A DNA stretch of 64,000 bases from JAGNLV01 sp964612145. GTDB lineage: Bacteria; Zixibacteria; MSB-5A5; GN15; FEB-12. Under the pieces are notes generated by a model. The model was given only the letters and a program-made list of their open reading frames with translations. It was not told where the DNA came from and did no database searches. The position numbers and the translations under genes were made by a program. Positions within the stretch are counted from its first letter, which is position 1. The number at the start of each line of letters is the position of its first letter. This document shows, in pieces, positions 43,582-53,051 of the stretch. The stretch lies in assembly GCA_964612145.1 (NCBI GenBank), contig CAZTBP010000006.1, positions 124,001-188,000 on the forward strand. The letters are read 5' to 3'.

Positions 43582-45711
43582 ATGAAAAACGAGCATATCA
43601 GACGGATAGCCTCCGAACTGAATATCAAACCAACCCAGGTATCGGCTGCTATCGATCTCCTGGACAACGAGGCCACCGTCCCCTTTATCGCCCGCTACCG
43701 CAAAGAGGCCACCGGCAGTCTCGACGAGGTCGCGGTCACCGCCATTCGCGACCGCATCGGCCAGCTTCGCGATCTGGACAAGCGCCGCGAGGCTATATTT
43801 AAATCACTTATAGAACGCGACCTGCTATCCGACGAACTTCGCGATAAACTGAACGCCGCCGAAACCATGGCCGCCCTCGAAGATATTTACCTGCCGTTCA
43901 AACCCAAACGCCGCACCCGCGCCACTATCGCTCGCGAACGCGGCCTGGAACCCCTGGCCGAACTCCTCTTCGCGCAGGACAACATCAACCCGTTCGCGGA
44001 GGCCGGGTCATTCGTGAACAACGAAAAGGAAGTCCCCACTGTCGAGGACGCCCTCGCCGGTGCCCGTGATATCATCGCGGAGTGGGTCAACGAGGATGCC
44101 GACGCCCGCGCGAAACTCCGCGACCTGTTTGCCGCCGAAGCCACCATCCGATCAAAAGTCATCTCCGGCAAAGAAACCGAAGGCGCCAAGTTCTCTGACT
44201 ACTTCGAATGGGAAGGACCGGCCCGCACCGCTCCCTCGCACCGGGTGCTCGCTATCCGACGCGGGGAATCCGAGGGCATCCTCTCCGTTCGCATCCTCCC
44301 CGAGGAAAATCGCGCCCTGAACCTGCTGGATAACTTCTTTGTCATCGCCGATAACGCCGCCGCCGAACAGGTCCGCCAGGCCGTTCACGACAGCTACAAA
44401 CGCCTGCTGTCGACAGCCCTGGAAACCGAACTGCGGGCCGATCTCAAAGATCAGGCCGACCTGGAGGCTATCCGCGTCTTCGCCGAAAACCTCCGCGAAC
44501 TCCTCATGTCGCCGCCGCTGGGGCGCAAAAATGTCCTCGCTATCGACCCCGGATTTCGCACCGGCTGCAAAGTCGTCTGCCTCGACCGCCAGGGCAAACT
44601 CCTTGACAATACTACCATATTCCCGCACCAGTCCGCCGCCCAGCGTCACGACGCCGGTAAGGAAATCATCGCCCTCTGCCGCCGCTACAAAATAAACGTC
44701 ATCGCTGTCGGCAGCGGAACCGCCGGCCGCGAAACCGAAGCCTTCGTTCGCGAACTCGACCTCCCCGAACATATCATCATCGAACTGGTCAACGAGTCCG
44801 GCGCATCGGTCTACTCCGCCTCCGAAGTCGCCCGCGAGGAATTCCCCAACCACGACGTAACCGTCCGCGGCGCCGTTTCCATCGGCCGTCGCCTGATGGA
44901 CCCGCTGGCCGAACTCGTCAAGATCGACCCCCGCTCAATCGGCGTCGGCCAGTACCAGCACGATGTTGACCAGCCCTCCCTCCGGCACGGGCTCGACGAC
45001 ACCGTCGTCTCCTGCGTGAACGCCGTAGGCGTCGAAGTCAACACCGCCAGCAAACAATTGCTGACTTACGTCTCCGGCCTCGGCCCCAGCCTCGCCGGCA
45101 ATATCGTCGCCTATCGCGACGACAACGGCCCCTTCCCCAGCCGCAAGGCGTTGTCCAAAGTCCCGCGCCTCGGACCCAAAGCGTTTGAGCAGGCGGCCGG
45201 ATTCCTGCGAATCGCCGACGCTTCCCATCCGCTTGACCGAAGCGCCGTTCACCCCGAAAGCTATCCTGTTGTTGAGAAAATGGCCGAGGATCTAAACTGC
45301 ACCGTCGCCGACCTGATGCAGCGCGAGGACCTCCGCAAGAAAATCCGCCTCCAGGACTACATCACCGACACCGTCGGCCTGCCCACCCTGCAGGATATCA
45401 TGGCTGAATTGGCCAAACCGGGCCGCGATCCGCGCGCGGAATTCGAGACGTTTTCTTACGATGACTCCGTCCAGACGATCAACGACCTCCGCGAAGGAAT
45501 GAAACTCCCCGGCATCGTCACCAATGTAACTGCCTTCGGCGCCTTTGTTGACATCGGCGTGCATCAGGACGGCCTCGTACACATCAGTGAACTCGCTGAC
45601 CGATTCGTCAAGGACCCGTCCGAAGTCGTCAAAGTCCGTCAGAAAGTAATGGTAACCGTCATGGACATTGACCTTGAACGAAACCGCATCGCACTATCGA
45701 TGCGCCGTTAG
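43582..45711 (+). CDS. tex: Tex family RNA-binding protein
   Basis: A 709-residue Tex/S1 protein. Start at the ATG for MKNEHIRRIASELN (the longer frame is unlikely). N-terminal PFIARYRKEATGSLDE; the YqgF-like nuclease fold VLAIDPGFRTGCKVVCLD near residue 318; HHH motifs near NTASKQLLTYVSGL and ALSKVPRLGPKAFEQ; C-terminal S1 domain LPGIVTNVTAFGAFVDIGVHQDGLVHISELA. Tex is a conserved RNA-binding factor linked to transcription. The Na+/Ca2+ antiporter gene begins 10 bp after its stop. Confidence 0.95.
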   Translation: MKNEHIRRIASELNIKPTQVSAAIDLLDNEATVPFIARYRKEATGSLDEVAVTAIRDRIGQLRDLDKRREAIFKSLIERDLLSDELRDKLNAAETMAALEDIYLPFKPKRRTRATIARERGLEPLAELLFAQDNINPFAEAGSFVNNEKEVPTVEDALAGARDIIAEWVNEDADARAKLRDLFAAEATIRSKVISGKETEGAKFSDYFEWEGPARTAPSHRVLAIRRGESEGILSVRILPEENRALNLLDNFFVIADNAAAEQVRQAVHDSYKRLLSTALETELRADLKDQADLEAIRVFAENLRELLMSPPLGRKNVLAIDPGFRTGCKVVCLDRQGKLLDNTTIFPHQSAAQRHDAGKEIIALCRRYKINVIAVGSGTAGRETEAFVRELDLPEHIIIELVNESGASVYSASEVAREEFPNHDVTVRGAVSIGRRLMDPLAELVKIDPRSIGVGQYQHDVDQPSLRHGLDDTVVSCVNAVGVEVNTASKQLLTYVSGLGPSLAGNIVAYRDDNGPFPSRKALSKVPRLGPKAFEQAAGFLRIADASHPLDRSAVHPESYPVVEKMAEDLNCTVADLMQREDLRKKIRLQDYITDTVGLPTLQDIMAELAKPGRDPRAEFETFSYDDSVQTINDLREGMKLPGIVTNVTAFGAFVDIGVHQDGLVHISELADRFVKDPSEVVKVRQKVMVTVMDIDLERNRIALSMRR

Positions 45712-45721
45712 CCCGTGTAAA

Positions 45722-46849
45722 ATGAACCGCCAACGCAAGCTCTTCCTGTCCTTCCTGGGCGCTACCGTCATAGCCTTCCTCGCGATAGGCCTGAAACTCG
45801 GCGGTACGACTCTCCAGTATGCCTTCCAGTCCAGCCTGATCGCCGCCGTAATCTACATTATTGGAAAAGGCGCGGCATGGATGGTCGAAGGATCCGTCCG
45901 GCTCGCCCGAATGTTAGGTGTCTCCTATCTCATGATCGGCCTCACCGTAGTCGCCTTCGGCACCAGCGCCCCGGAACTCGCCGCATCTATCATCGCCGCC
46001 GCCGGCGGCAGCGGCGACATTTCAATCTCCAACGTCATCGGCTCAAACATCTTCAACCTCTGCTTCATTCTCGGCGGAGTAGCTCTGCTCACTCCCGGCG
46101 GCCTCCCCCTGAACCGCCCGCTGATTTTCCGCGACGGCCCCATCATTCTCGTCGGTACCATTCTCTTGTTTCTCATCATCGGCGGCTGGGAATCCGGCGC
46201 CGGCGCAGTCGCCGGCCTGCTCGACTTCACGCTCTCGCGAATCGAAGCTGTCTTCCTGTGCGTCATCCTTGTTCTCTATCTCTACCTACTCTACAAAAAA
46301 CGCGAGATATCTGATGTCGACATCCCCGCCGAAACCGACACTCCCGGCCGCCCCCTGCGTGACACCGGACTTTTTCTGTTTGGGCTTGGCCTTGTCCTCG
46401 GCGGCTGTCACCTGCTCGTCGGCCGTTGGGACCCCAACGGCCTCAGCTACGGCGCCCTCTGGTTCGCCCACACCCTGAACATCCCCGACTACATCATCGG
46501 CGGCACCATCGTCGCCGCCGGTACATCAGCCCCCGAACTGGTCGTCTCGCTCGCAGCCGCCCTGCGTAAACAGGTCGACATCTCCACCGGCAATCTCCTC
46601 GGCAGCGCCATATTTAACATCTTCGGCGTCGTCGGCGTCGCGGGACTGATCATACAACCCCCCATCGCCTCACCCATTACACTCACACCCGACGTCTCCG
46701 AAGCGCTCATCTCACAGTGCGCCCTCCTTGTTATCATAACGATTTTCATGTTCACCGAGCGCCACCTCTCGCGCCTCGAGGGCGCCATTCTCATCCTGGT
46801 GGGCATCGCCCACTGGGTTTTCGAGTTTGCCACCGGCGGGCACTTCTAA
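45722..46849 (+). CDS. Na+/Ca2+ antiporter (YrbG-like)
   Basis: A 375-residue membrane exchanger of the CaCA family. Both inverted repeats carry the alpha motif: GTSAPELAAS with SNVIGSNIFN, and GTSAPELVVS with GNLLGSAIFN. The loop between the halves is short, as in bacterial YrbG-type calcium/sodium antiporters. Start chosen at the ATG for MNRQRKLF after the tex stop, 10 bp away. Confidence 0.92.
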   Translation: MNRQRKLFLSFLGATVIAFLAIGLKLGGTTLQYAFQSSLIAAVIYIIGKGAAWMVEGSVRLARMLGVSYLMIGLTVVAFGTSAPELAASIIAAAGGSGDISISNVIGSNIFNLCFILGGVALLTPGGLPLNRPLIFRDGPIILVGTILLFLIIGGWESGAGAVAGLLDFTLSRIEAVFLCVILVLYLYLLYKKREISDVDIPAETDTPGRPLRDTGLFLFGLGLVLGGCHLLVGRWDPNGLSYGALWFAHTLNIPDYIIGGTIVAAGTSAPELVVSLAAALRKQVDISTGNLLGSAIFNIFGVVGVAGLIIQPPIASPITLTPDVSEALISQCALLVIITIFMFTERHLSRLEGAILILVGIAHWVFEFATGGHF

Positions 46850-46944
46850 CCAACTCAATCCGTTTATTCTTTACGTAGCATCACATGCTTCATACTATAG
46901 TAGATTGATGTCAATCGCTTCAAACATGAGGAAAGCCCGCACCG

Positions 46945-48936
46945 ATGACTGAAATACCGATTCTCCAGGATATCGTAGTTATCTTTGGCGCCTCGCTGGT
47001 CGTGCTCTTCATCTGCCACCGCCTCCACATCCCGGCTATTGTAGGCTTTCTCCTCACCGGCGCCCTCATTGGCCCCTACGGCCTCGGTTTTGTCACGTCG
47101 ACCCACGATGTCGAGGTCCTCGCCGAAATCGGCATCATTCTCCTGCTGTTCACCATCGGCATGGAATTCTCCTTCAAGGAACTCCTCCGCGCCCGGCGGG
47201 CCGTCCTGCTCGGCGGCATACTCCAGGTCGGCCTCACTATCGTCGCCATTTATGGGCTCATCCACGTCATCGGCCTAACCGGCAACGAAGCCCTCTTCGC
47301 CGGCTTCCTCGTCGCCCTCTCATCCACCGCTATCGTCTTAAAAAGCCTCCAGGAGCGGGCCGAAATTAACACGCCGCATGGTCGCACGGTTCTGTCCATC
47401 CTGATATTTCAGGACATTATTATTGTCCCGATGATCCTGATCACACCCATGCTCTCCGCCACCGGCGACGCCTCCGGTGAGTCCCTGAGCTGGCTGCTGG
47501 TCAAAGGCCTCATCACCGTCGTTATCTTACTGCTTGCCGCTCGTTACGTCGTCCCCGGCGCGCTGTACCAGATCACCCGCACCCGAAGCCGCGAACTCTT
47601 CCTGCTCGCGGTTGCCGCTATCGGCATGGCAGTCGCCTGGCTCACCGCCCAGATGGGCCTCTCACTCGGCCTCGGAGCATTCCTCGCCGGACTGGTCATC
47701 TCCGAATCGGAATACAGCCACCAGGCGCTCGAAGGCGTCCTGCCTTTCCGCGACGTCTTCAACAGCTTCTTCTTTGTCTCAGTCGGAATGCTGTTCGATA
47801 CCGGCTTTATGCTCGACAACTTCGTCATGGTCATCGCTATTGCTGTTATTGTCATTGTCGTCAAGGCGATTATCGCCGGCGGCGTAGGACTGGCGCTGGG
47901 GCTGTCGCTGCGCTCCTCACTTCTGGCCGGCCTTGCCCTCGCTCAGGTCGGCGAGTTCTCCTTTATCCTCTCCCGCGTCGGACTTTCCTACGACATGATC
48001 GACTCCGAACTATACCAGCTCTTTATCGCCGTCTCCGTACTCAGCATGGCCGCTACGCCGTTTATTATCACCCTCTCCCCACGCCTCGCTGAACGTCTGA
48101 TGAAACTCCCGATACCGGAACGCCTCATCCACGGTGCGATGATCGGCGTCGATCACATCAACGTCCACGAACCCAAAGCGAACCACCTCATCATCGTCGG
48201 CTTCGGCGTCAACGGCCGCAACCTCGCCCACGCCGCCAAACAAGCCGCTATCGACTACCACATCATCGAAACCAACCCCGACACCGTCCGCTCCGAACGC
48301 GCCGCCGGCGAACCAATCGAGTACGGCGACGCCACCTCGGAGGCCGTCCTCGAACATGCCGGCATCAAAAACGCCCGCATCCTCGTCATCGCTATCTCCG
48401 ACCCGACCGCCACCAGGCGCGTCACCCAACTCGCCCGCGATCTGAACTCGCATCTGCACATCATCGTCCGCACCCGCTTTGTTAAAGAAGTCAAACCACT
48501 GCTCGACCTCGGTGCGAACGAGGTCATCCCCGAGGAATTCGAAACCTCTATAGAAATCTTCACCCGCGTGCTTTCACGTTTCCTCGTCCCACGCGACCGA
48601 ATCGAACAATTCATATCCGAAATACGCTCCGGCGAATACGAAATGCTCCGCAGCCTCTCCAGCGCCGGACCCACAGTCAGCGACCTCTCCGCCCACTTCC
48701 CTGAAGCCCAGGTTTCGGCTGTGCGGCTGAGTTCTGATTCTCCACTGGTCGGCCAAACCCTTGCTCAGGCTGACCTTCGCGGCACCTGCGGCGTGACAAT
48801 CCTCGCCATCCGACGCCAGGATCACACCATCAGCAACCCCGGCCCCACAACCGATCTTCAGGCCGACGACGTCCTCTATCTGCTTGGCAGCTCCGCTGCC
48901 CTGTGCGATGTCGACACCCTTGTTCGTCACGCCTGA
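46945..48936 (+). CDS. KefB/KefC-like CPA2 antiporter with TrkA_N and TrkA_C domains
   Basis: A 663-residue potassium/proton antiporter. The membrane part (about 1-385) has LHIPAIVGFLLTGALIGPYGLG and LLLFTIGMEFS, and the ion-site helix region LVALSSTAIVLKSLQERAE. The cytosolic part starts near 415: IIVGFGVNGRNLAHAAKQAAIDYHIIETN (TrkA_N) and ends with a TrkA_C-like domain (RLSSDSPLVGQTLAQADLR). NAD(H) should regulate it. It is more complete than the antiporter at 24782. Confidence 0.93.
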   Translation: MTEIPILQDIVVIFGASLVVLFICHRLHIPAIVGFLLTGALIGPYGLGFVTSTHDVEVLAEIGIILLLFTIGMEFSFKELLRARRAVLLGGILQVGLTIVAIYGLIHVIGLTGNEALFAGFLVALSSTAIVLKSLQERAEINTPHGRTVLSILIFQDIIIVPMILITPMLSATGDASGESLSWLLVKGLITVVILLLAARYVVPGALYQITRTRSRELFLLAVAAIGMAVAWLTAQMGLSLGLGAFLAGLVISESEYSHQALEGVLPFRDVFNSFFFVSVGMLFDTGFMLDNFVMVIAIAVIVIVVKAIIAGGVGLALGLSLRSSLLAGLALAQVGEFSFILSRVGLSYDMIDSELYQLFIAVSVLSMAATPFIITLSPRLAERLMKLPIPERLIHGAMIGVDHINVHEPKANHLIIVGFGVNGRNLAHAAKQAAIDYHIIETNPDTVRSERAAGEPIEYGDATSEAVLEHAGIKNARILVIAISDPTATRRVTQLARDLNSHLHIIVRTRFVKEVKPLLDLGANEVIPEEFETSIEIFTRVLSRFLVPRDRIEQFISEIRSGEYEMLRSLSSAGPTVSDLSAHFPEAQVSAVRLSSDSPLVGQTLAQADLRGTCGVTILAIRRQDHTISNPGPTTDLQADDVLYLLGSSAALCDVDTLVRHA

Positions 48937-48996
48937 CCCATACTCTCGCAAGACATTCTCCCCCACACCGGTCAAGCTCACACCGCAAAAGTCCGA

Positions 48997-49025
48997 TTGA
49001 CAACACAAAGACTTATCGGTATAGT
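48997..49025 (+). promoter_or_regulatory. Strong sigma-70-type promoter of the sorting-domain protein
   Basis: Consensus TTGACA (48997-49002), exact 17-bp spacer, TATAGT (49020-49025), about 90 bp before the start codon. An AAGGAGG ribosome site precedes the ATG. Confidence 0.72.
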
Positions 49026-49113
49026 ATGACCGTACTCGTAATTTACTTACCGATATCACAGCAACGAAAAGAAACAACAAAACATATAGCCCCATTGTCC
49101 AAGGAGGTTCTCT

Positions 49114-50298
49114 ATGCTCAAATGGACTTTGCCCGCCTTAGTCGCAGTCTGCCTGTGCGCCGGCTCCGCGTCTGCTTACCGCAACGACGGCAAAATGCCC
49201 GCCGACCCCCAGAACACCATGCAATCCAGCTGGGATGACCTGATCACACCCACCTTCGAATGGATTCTCCTCTACTGCGACAGCCCCACCCTCGACGGGG
49301 AACCCCTCAACCCCGGTGACACCATCTTCGCCTACGATGCCGACGGCATCCTCTGCGGCGTAGACACCGTTCGCTTCGACGGACTCTACGGATTCATGCC
49401 GGTCTATATCGATGATCCGTTTTCACCCGAGGACGAAGGTGCCATGCCCGGCGATACCCTCAGCTTCGCCATCAACAGCATGCCCGTGCTCACCGAAACG
49501 CCGGTCGTCTGGATTGCCAACGGCGACCGCATTGAACTGTGCAGTTTCCTGAGTGTCCCGGTCGACGAATTTGAACTCTTTGTCGATATAAAACCGGGTT
49601 CCTGCCCGAACCCGTTTAATCTCACCGGCAATCTCGATCGCGGCAAATCTGTCCTGCCGGTTGCCGTTCTCGGCACGGAAGACTTCGACGTTCGCGATAT
49701 CGATCCCGAAACAATCACCCTCGCCGGTGCCTATGCCGTACGCTGGAACTACGAGGATGTCGCCCAGCCGGTTGAAGACCGCGACGACTCCTGCGAATGC
49801 CACGAACGCCCCGGCGATGGTTACGAAGACCTGACGCTGAAATTCTACCGCAAAGAAATCGCCCCCGCGCTCGAAAATGCTATGGACCGTGACTACGTCG
49901 CCCTGCGCCTCGAAGCGGAACTGTACGACGGCACCCCGATTACCGGCTACGACTGCGTCTGGGTGATTAAGAACGAAAATGGACGCGGCAACGGTAACGG
50001 CAACGGACGGAACCCCAGCGGCAAACCGGGCCTTGCCGGAACATTTGAACTCGGCAACTACCCCAACCCGTTTAACCCCGCCACCAATATCTCGTTCAAC
50101 CTGCCAACCGCCGATCACGCAACGCTGAACGTATACAATGTTCGGGGCGCTTTGGTCACGACACTTTTCAACGGTTCATTGGAAGCCGGAAATCACGTCG
50201 TAACCTGGGACGGGTCTACTGTGGCCAGCGGTGTCTACTTCTACCGCCTGACGACATCCGAGGGCTCCCAGACCCGAAAAATGCTGCTGCTTAAATAA
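49114..50298 (+). CDS. Secreted protein with type IX-like C-terminal sorting domain
   Basis: A 394-residue exported protein. Signal peptide to about residue 21 (CAGSASA). Residues about 45-155 carry a conserved IFAYDADGILCGVDTVRFDG module seen in other secreted proteins of this group. Around 158-290 a domain starts VDIKPGSCPNPFN and has DPETITLAGAYAVRW. A Gly/Asn-rich linker (GRGNGNGNGRNPSG) leads to the final domain: LGNYPNPFNPATNISFNLP, VYNVRG, GNHVVTWDG, ASGVYFYRLTTSEG and basic KMLLLK, the FlgD-like/type IX pattern. It is secreted to the surface in T9SS bacteria; its role is unknown. Own promoter and terminator. Confidence 0.88.
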   Translation: MLKWTLPALVAVCLCAGSASAYRNDGKMPADPQNTMQSSWDDLITPTFEWILLYCDSPTLDGEPLNPGDTIFAYDADGILCGVDTVRFDGLYGFMPVYIDDPFSPEDEGAMPGDTLSFAINSMPVLTETPVVWIANGDRIELCSFLSVPVDEFELFVDIKPGSCPNPFNLTGNLDRGKSVLPVAVLGTEDFDVRDIDPETITLAGAYAVRWNYEDVAQPVEDRDDSCECHERPGDGYEDLTLKFYRKEIAPALENAMDRDYVALRLEAELYDGTPITGYDCVWVIKNENGRGNGNGNGRNPSGKPGLAGTFELGNYPNPFNPATNISFNLPTADHATLNVYNVRGALVTTLFNGSLEAGNHVVTWDGSTVASGVYFYRLTTSEGSQTRKMLLLK

Positions 50299-50320
50299 CT
50301 CCTGCGCCCCCCCAAATGAG

Positions 50321-50350
50321 AAAGGCCGGTGTCTCCACCGGCCTTTTTAT
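50321..50350. terminator. Bidirectional rho-independent terminator
   Basis: A perfect 11-bp stem AAAGGCCGGTG/CACCGGCCTTT with a 4-nt TCTC loop, followed by TT then A on the plus strand and preceded by A on the other side. It lies between the convergent sorting-domain gene and the leucine-rich-repeat gene and can serve both. Confidence 0.9.
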
Positions 50351-50368
50351 TTCGCGTCAAATCAATGA

Positions 50369-51859
50369 TTACGGCGCATCATACAGGACATTAATAAATC
50401 GCGACTGCAGTGCCGGAATCTGCACATTCAATGCCTCGTCACTGAGTGGATTGCTGCGCACATCGATTGTCACAGCCTGCCCGAACAGATCCAGATTCTC
50501 CACCAGCGGCGTCAGATCACTCACCTGATTATTGAACAAGTTAATGTTCGTGAGCTTCGGCAAATGCCGCAGTGCTGACAGATCCGAAATGCTGTTGGTC
50601 TGCAGGTTTAGCACCGTCAGATTATGCAGTCCGGCCAGCGGCGATATATCAACCAGCGGCGTCTCTGAAACCGTCAGCCGCTCCAGCGCCAGAAGCCCCG
50701 CCAGCGGCCGAAGGTCCCTGACCGGTTCACGGTAAATCTCAAGCTGCTTGAGTTTCTTTAATCCGGCTAAAGGCGAAAGATCGGCGATAACACTGTCCCC
50801 GTACCCAACCCCAATATACGTCAGGTTGGCAACCTGGTCGAGTCCGGTGAGATCCGTAACTCCGCTCTCTATGACGCTAAACCGATCGAGCAGCAATGCG
50901 TCCCTCAGTCGAATTTCATTTGCATCGCCGAGGTAAATGGCCCAGATCAACTCGCTCTCCAGCACCGAGTCAGGAAACGCAAGAACCCGATCCTCAAGCG
51001 GCGTCAGTCGAACATCAGCCGTCTCCCAATACACTTCACCCATAATATCCGGCTGCCCTTGCACAAACAGGTCACGTTCCTGAAAGAAGAACTCCAACGG
51101 CACCGATCGAACCGCCGAATCCGCTCTCGCCTCCGTTGCAAAAGGAATACTCAACAACGTAAACTCCTGCGCCAGAAACGGCAGCGGAAGCCCCGAAGAA
51201 TCACCGAACCGAATTCGGTACATATCCTCATCCCAGTTGTTGTTGATCTCCGTATCGAAGAAAAACGACTCCGGCAGCCAATCCGGACGGCCCACCAATA
51301 TCGGCTCAAAGTACTCGCCTGTGGTAAACGAATTGAAGTCTATCCAGAACTCAGCCCGTGTCAACCCGACCATGTTATACACCTTCAAGTCAAGCGAAAG
51401 CTGTGTCCCCGACGGCACCGTCTGCGACTTCGGCGTCAGCTTCACCATCGGAACCATCGGGATCAACCGGATCGGTACCCGCGTCCGCCCGTCCGGACGC
51501 ACATCAGCAACGTTCGCACCCCGGTAGATCACACGTTCCAGCTGCGCCGCCTGCGGTATCGGTTCAAACAGCTCTAAAATAAACAGCCTCGCTGGTCCCG
51601 CGGGAACCTCAACCTGGAACTCAAAGGCACCGGTATTCGAAACATCTGTCACCGCTACTATCGAGTCAAAGTTCGGGCCCTTCACTGTGAGCCGCACCCT
51701 CGACGCCTGCGCCAGCAGTTTCGACGACTCCACCTCAACATCGAGCCCGATATTCCCACCGCCATCATAGTCAGTCGGCTTCTCACTGCATCCGGCCGCC
51801 ATAACCAATGCCATCGCGACCGCCACCAGGAGGATCGCTAAAATTCTGTTCTTTCGCAT
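50369..51859 (-). CDS. Leucine-rich-repeat lipoprotein with cohesin-like domain
   Basis: A 496-residue lipoprotein. Start at the ATG for MRKNRILAILL with AGGAGG 5 bp upstream; lipobox-type VMAAGCSEK follows a signal peptide. The N-terminal third has a carbohydrate-binding-like beta domain (about 30-130). At about 140-270, VKLTPKSQTVPSGTQLSLDLKVYNMVGL...AEFWIDF resembles the cohesin/dockerin-type beta-sandwich seen in secreted proteins. From about 320, internalin-type LRRs repeat every 22 residues: DLSPLAGLKKLKQLEIY, DISPLAGLHNLTVLNLQ, DLSALRHLPKLTNINLF. It is the last gene of the CsgG/kinase operon, 13 bp after the barrel gene. Confidence 0.86.
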   Translation of the reverse strand: MRKNRILAILLVAVAMALVMAAGCSEKPTDYDGGGNIGLDVEVESSKLLAQASRVRLTVKGPNFDSIVAVTDVSNTGAFEFQVEVPAGPARLFILELFEPIPQAAQLERVIYRGANVADVRPDGRTRVPIRLIPMVPMVKLTPKSQTVPSGTQLSLDLKVYNMVGLTRAEFWIDFNSFTTGEYFEPILVGRPDWLPESFFFDTEINNNWDEDMYRIRFGDSSGLPLPFLAQEFTLLSIPFATEARADSAVRSVPLEFFFQERDLFVQGQPDIMGEVYWETADVRLTPLEDRVLAFPDSVLESELIWAIYLGDANEIRLRDALLLDRFSVIESGVTDLTGLDQVANLTYIGVGYGDSVIADLSPLAGLKKLKQLEIYREPVRDLRPLAGLLALERLTVSETPLVDISPLAGLHNLTVLNLQTNSISDLSALRHLPKLTNINLFNNQVSDLTPLVENLDLFGQAVTIDVRSNPLSDEALNVQIPALQSRFINVLYDAP

Positions 51860-51872
51860 CACATCCTCCTTT

Positions 51873-53051
51873 CTACATCGACGCCGACACCCCGACACTC
51901 AGGCTGTAACCTGTCACGTCGGAGTCGACCGATTCTTGGGTGAAAAAGTCAATATTCGAGGCGGTTCCGGTATACAGCTTCAGCCCGCCCTGAACCCCGA
52001 TTGTCTCGGTAAGGTTCCTCCCCACCGAGGCACCGACACCAAAGATCGTAGCACCGTCGAAGCCGAACTCGACCACATCCATTTGGTTTCCCGCAACCTC
52101 CAGTTCGCTTCCGCCGATCAGCCGAAGGTCCGCCGACGGCAACGCCTGCCAGCCTTCCGCGAAATCCCAGGCCACATGACCGCCGATCATAAATTCGTTT
52201 CCGAACAACTTGACCGACGCCAATTCGGTGCCGCTGCTGTCGTAAAATGCGTTCTCACCCCGGGCGACATAACGAATGAAACCCCCATATCCCAGATTCG
52301 TCTCGGTCTCTCGACGGACCCCGAACCGAATATCGAACTGCGGGCTCTGCTTAAAGATCTCTTCGTCGTTGATCTTGTCGGTCGTATAAATCGAATAGAC
52401 CAGGTCCGTCGAAATCTGCCATTCGTCACGCTCCACCTCAGCGCGGGCATTAATGCCAACTATGTCACCCGGGTTGTAATCAACATACTCGGCATACGGT
52501 TCGTACTTTCCTATATACTGGTATGAAACCCCCGCACCGACATTAAACCCTTCATTGACTTCCGTCGCGCCGCCCAGCAGCATGTTAAACCCGAACCCCT
52601 CGCCGAAACGACGCATCGGAAAGCTCGTATAAGTGCGCGAAAGCCCCTGAAGAACCGCCCACTCGTCACCGTCCAGCTCCTTCTTGCCGGTCGGCAGATT
52701 CAACCCCAGCGCCGCCAGAAAACGATCGTTGGCAAACGAATGCCGCGCCTGTACCCGAAGGTCACTCAAGCCATTCAAATCGGCGTCGCCGTCCGGCGCA
52801 CTGAGACTGTTGCTGGAATTCGCTATGTAAAACGACAGGTCGAAATTCTCCCGAACCGGAATAAACCCCGACACCGGCGTCATGAACTGGCTAAGCGTCG
52901 TATCCTCGCCGTCTGTCTCGGTCGACCACGAGTTGTAAATAAACCGCACCCCACCCGAGGCCGGCTGCCCGTAAACAACCTGCGCCGAGACTGATGGAAC
53001 CACGACCACAACCGCCAGAAGCACTATTGTCAACACTATCTTAGTTCCCAT
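51873..53051 (-). CDS. Outer-membrane beta-barrel protein
   Basis: A 392-residue exported protein: signal peptide ending about VPSVSAQ, then alternating short amphipathic strands with aromatic belts (DLRVQARHSFANDRFLAALGLNLPTG, FNVGAGVSYQYIGKYEPYAEY, WQISTDLVYSIYTTDK, RFGVRRETETNLGYGGFIRYV, IGVQGGLKLYTGTA) and a terminal YSLSVGVSASM that fits a barrel end. No family name is certain. It overlaps the upstream CsgG/TPR gene by 11 bp and precedes the LRR gene by 13 bp, so it is probably part of the same envelope system. Confidence 0.78.
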   Translation of the reverse strand: MGTKIVLTIVLLAVVVVVPSVSAQVVYGQPASGGVRFIYNSWSTETDGEDTTLSQFMTPVSGFIPVRENFDLSFYIANSSNSLSAPDGDADLNGLSDLRVQARHSFANDRFLAALGLNLPTGKKELDGDEWAVLQGLSRTYTSFPMRRFGEGFGFNMLLGGATEVNEGFNVGAGVSYQYIGKYEPYAEYVDYNPGDIVGINARAEVERDEWQISTDLVYSIYTTDKINDEEIFKQSPQFDIRFGVRRETETNLGYGGFIRYVARGENAFYDSSGTELASVKLFGNEFMIGGHVAWDFAEGWQALPSADLRLIGGSELEVAGNQMDVVEFGFDGATIFGVGASVGRNLTETIGVQGGLKLYTGTASNIDFFTQESVDSDVTGYSLSVGVSASM

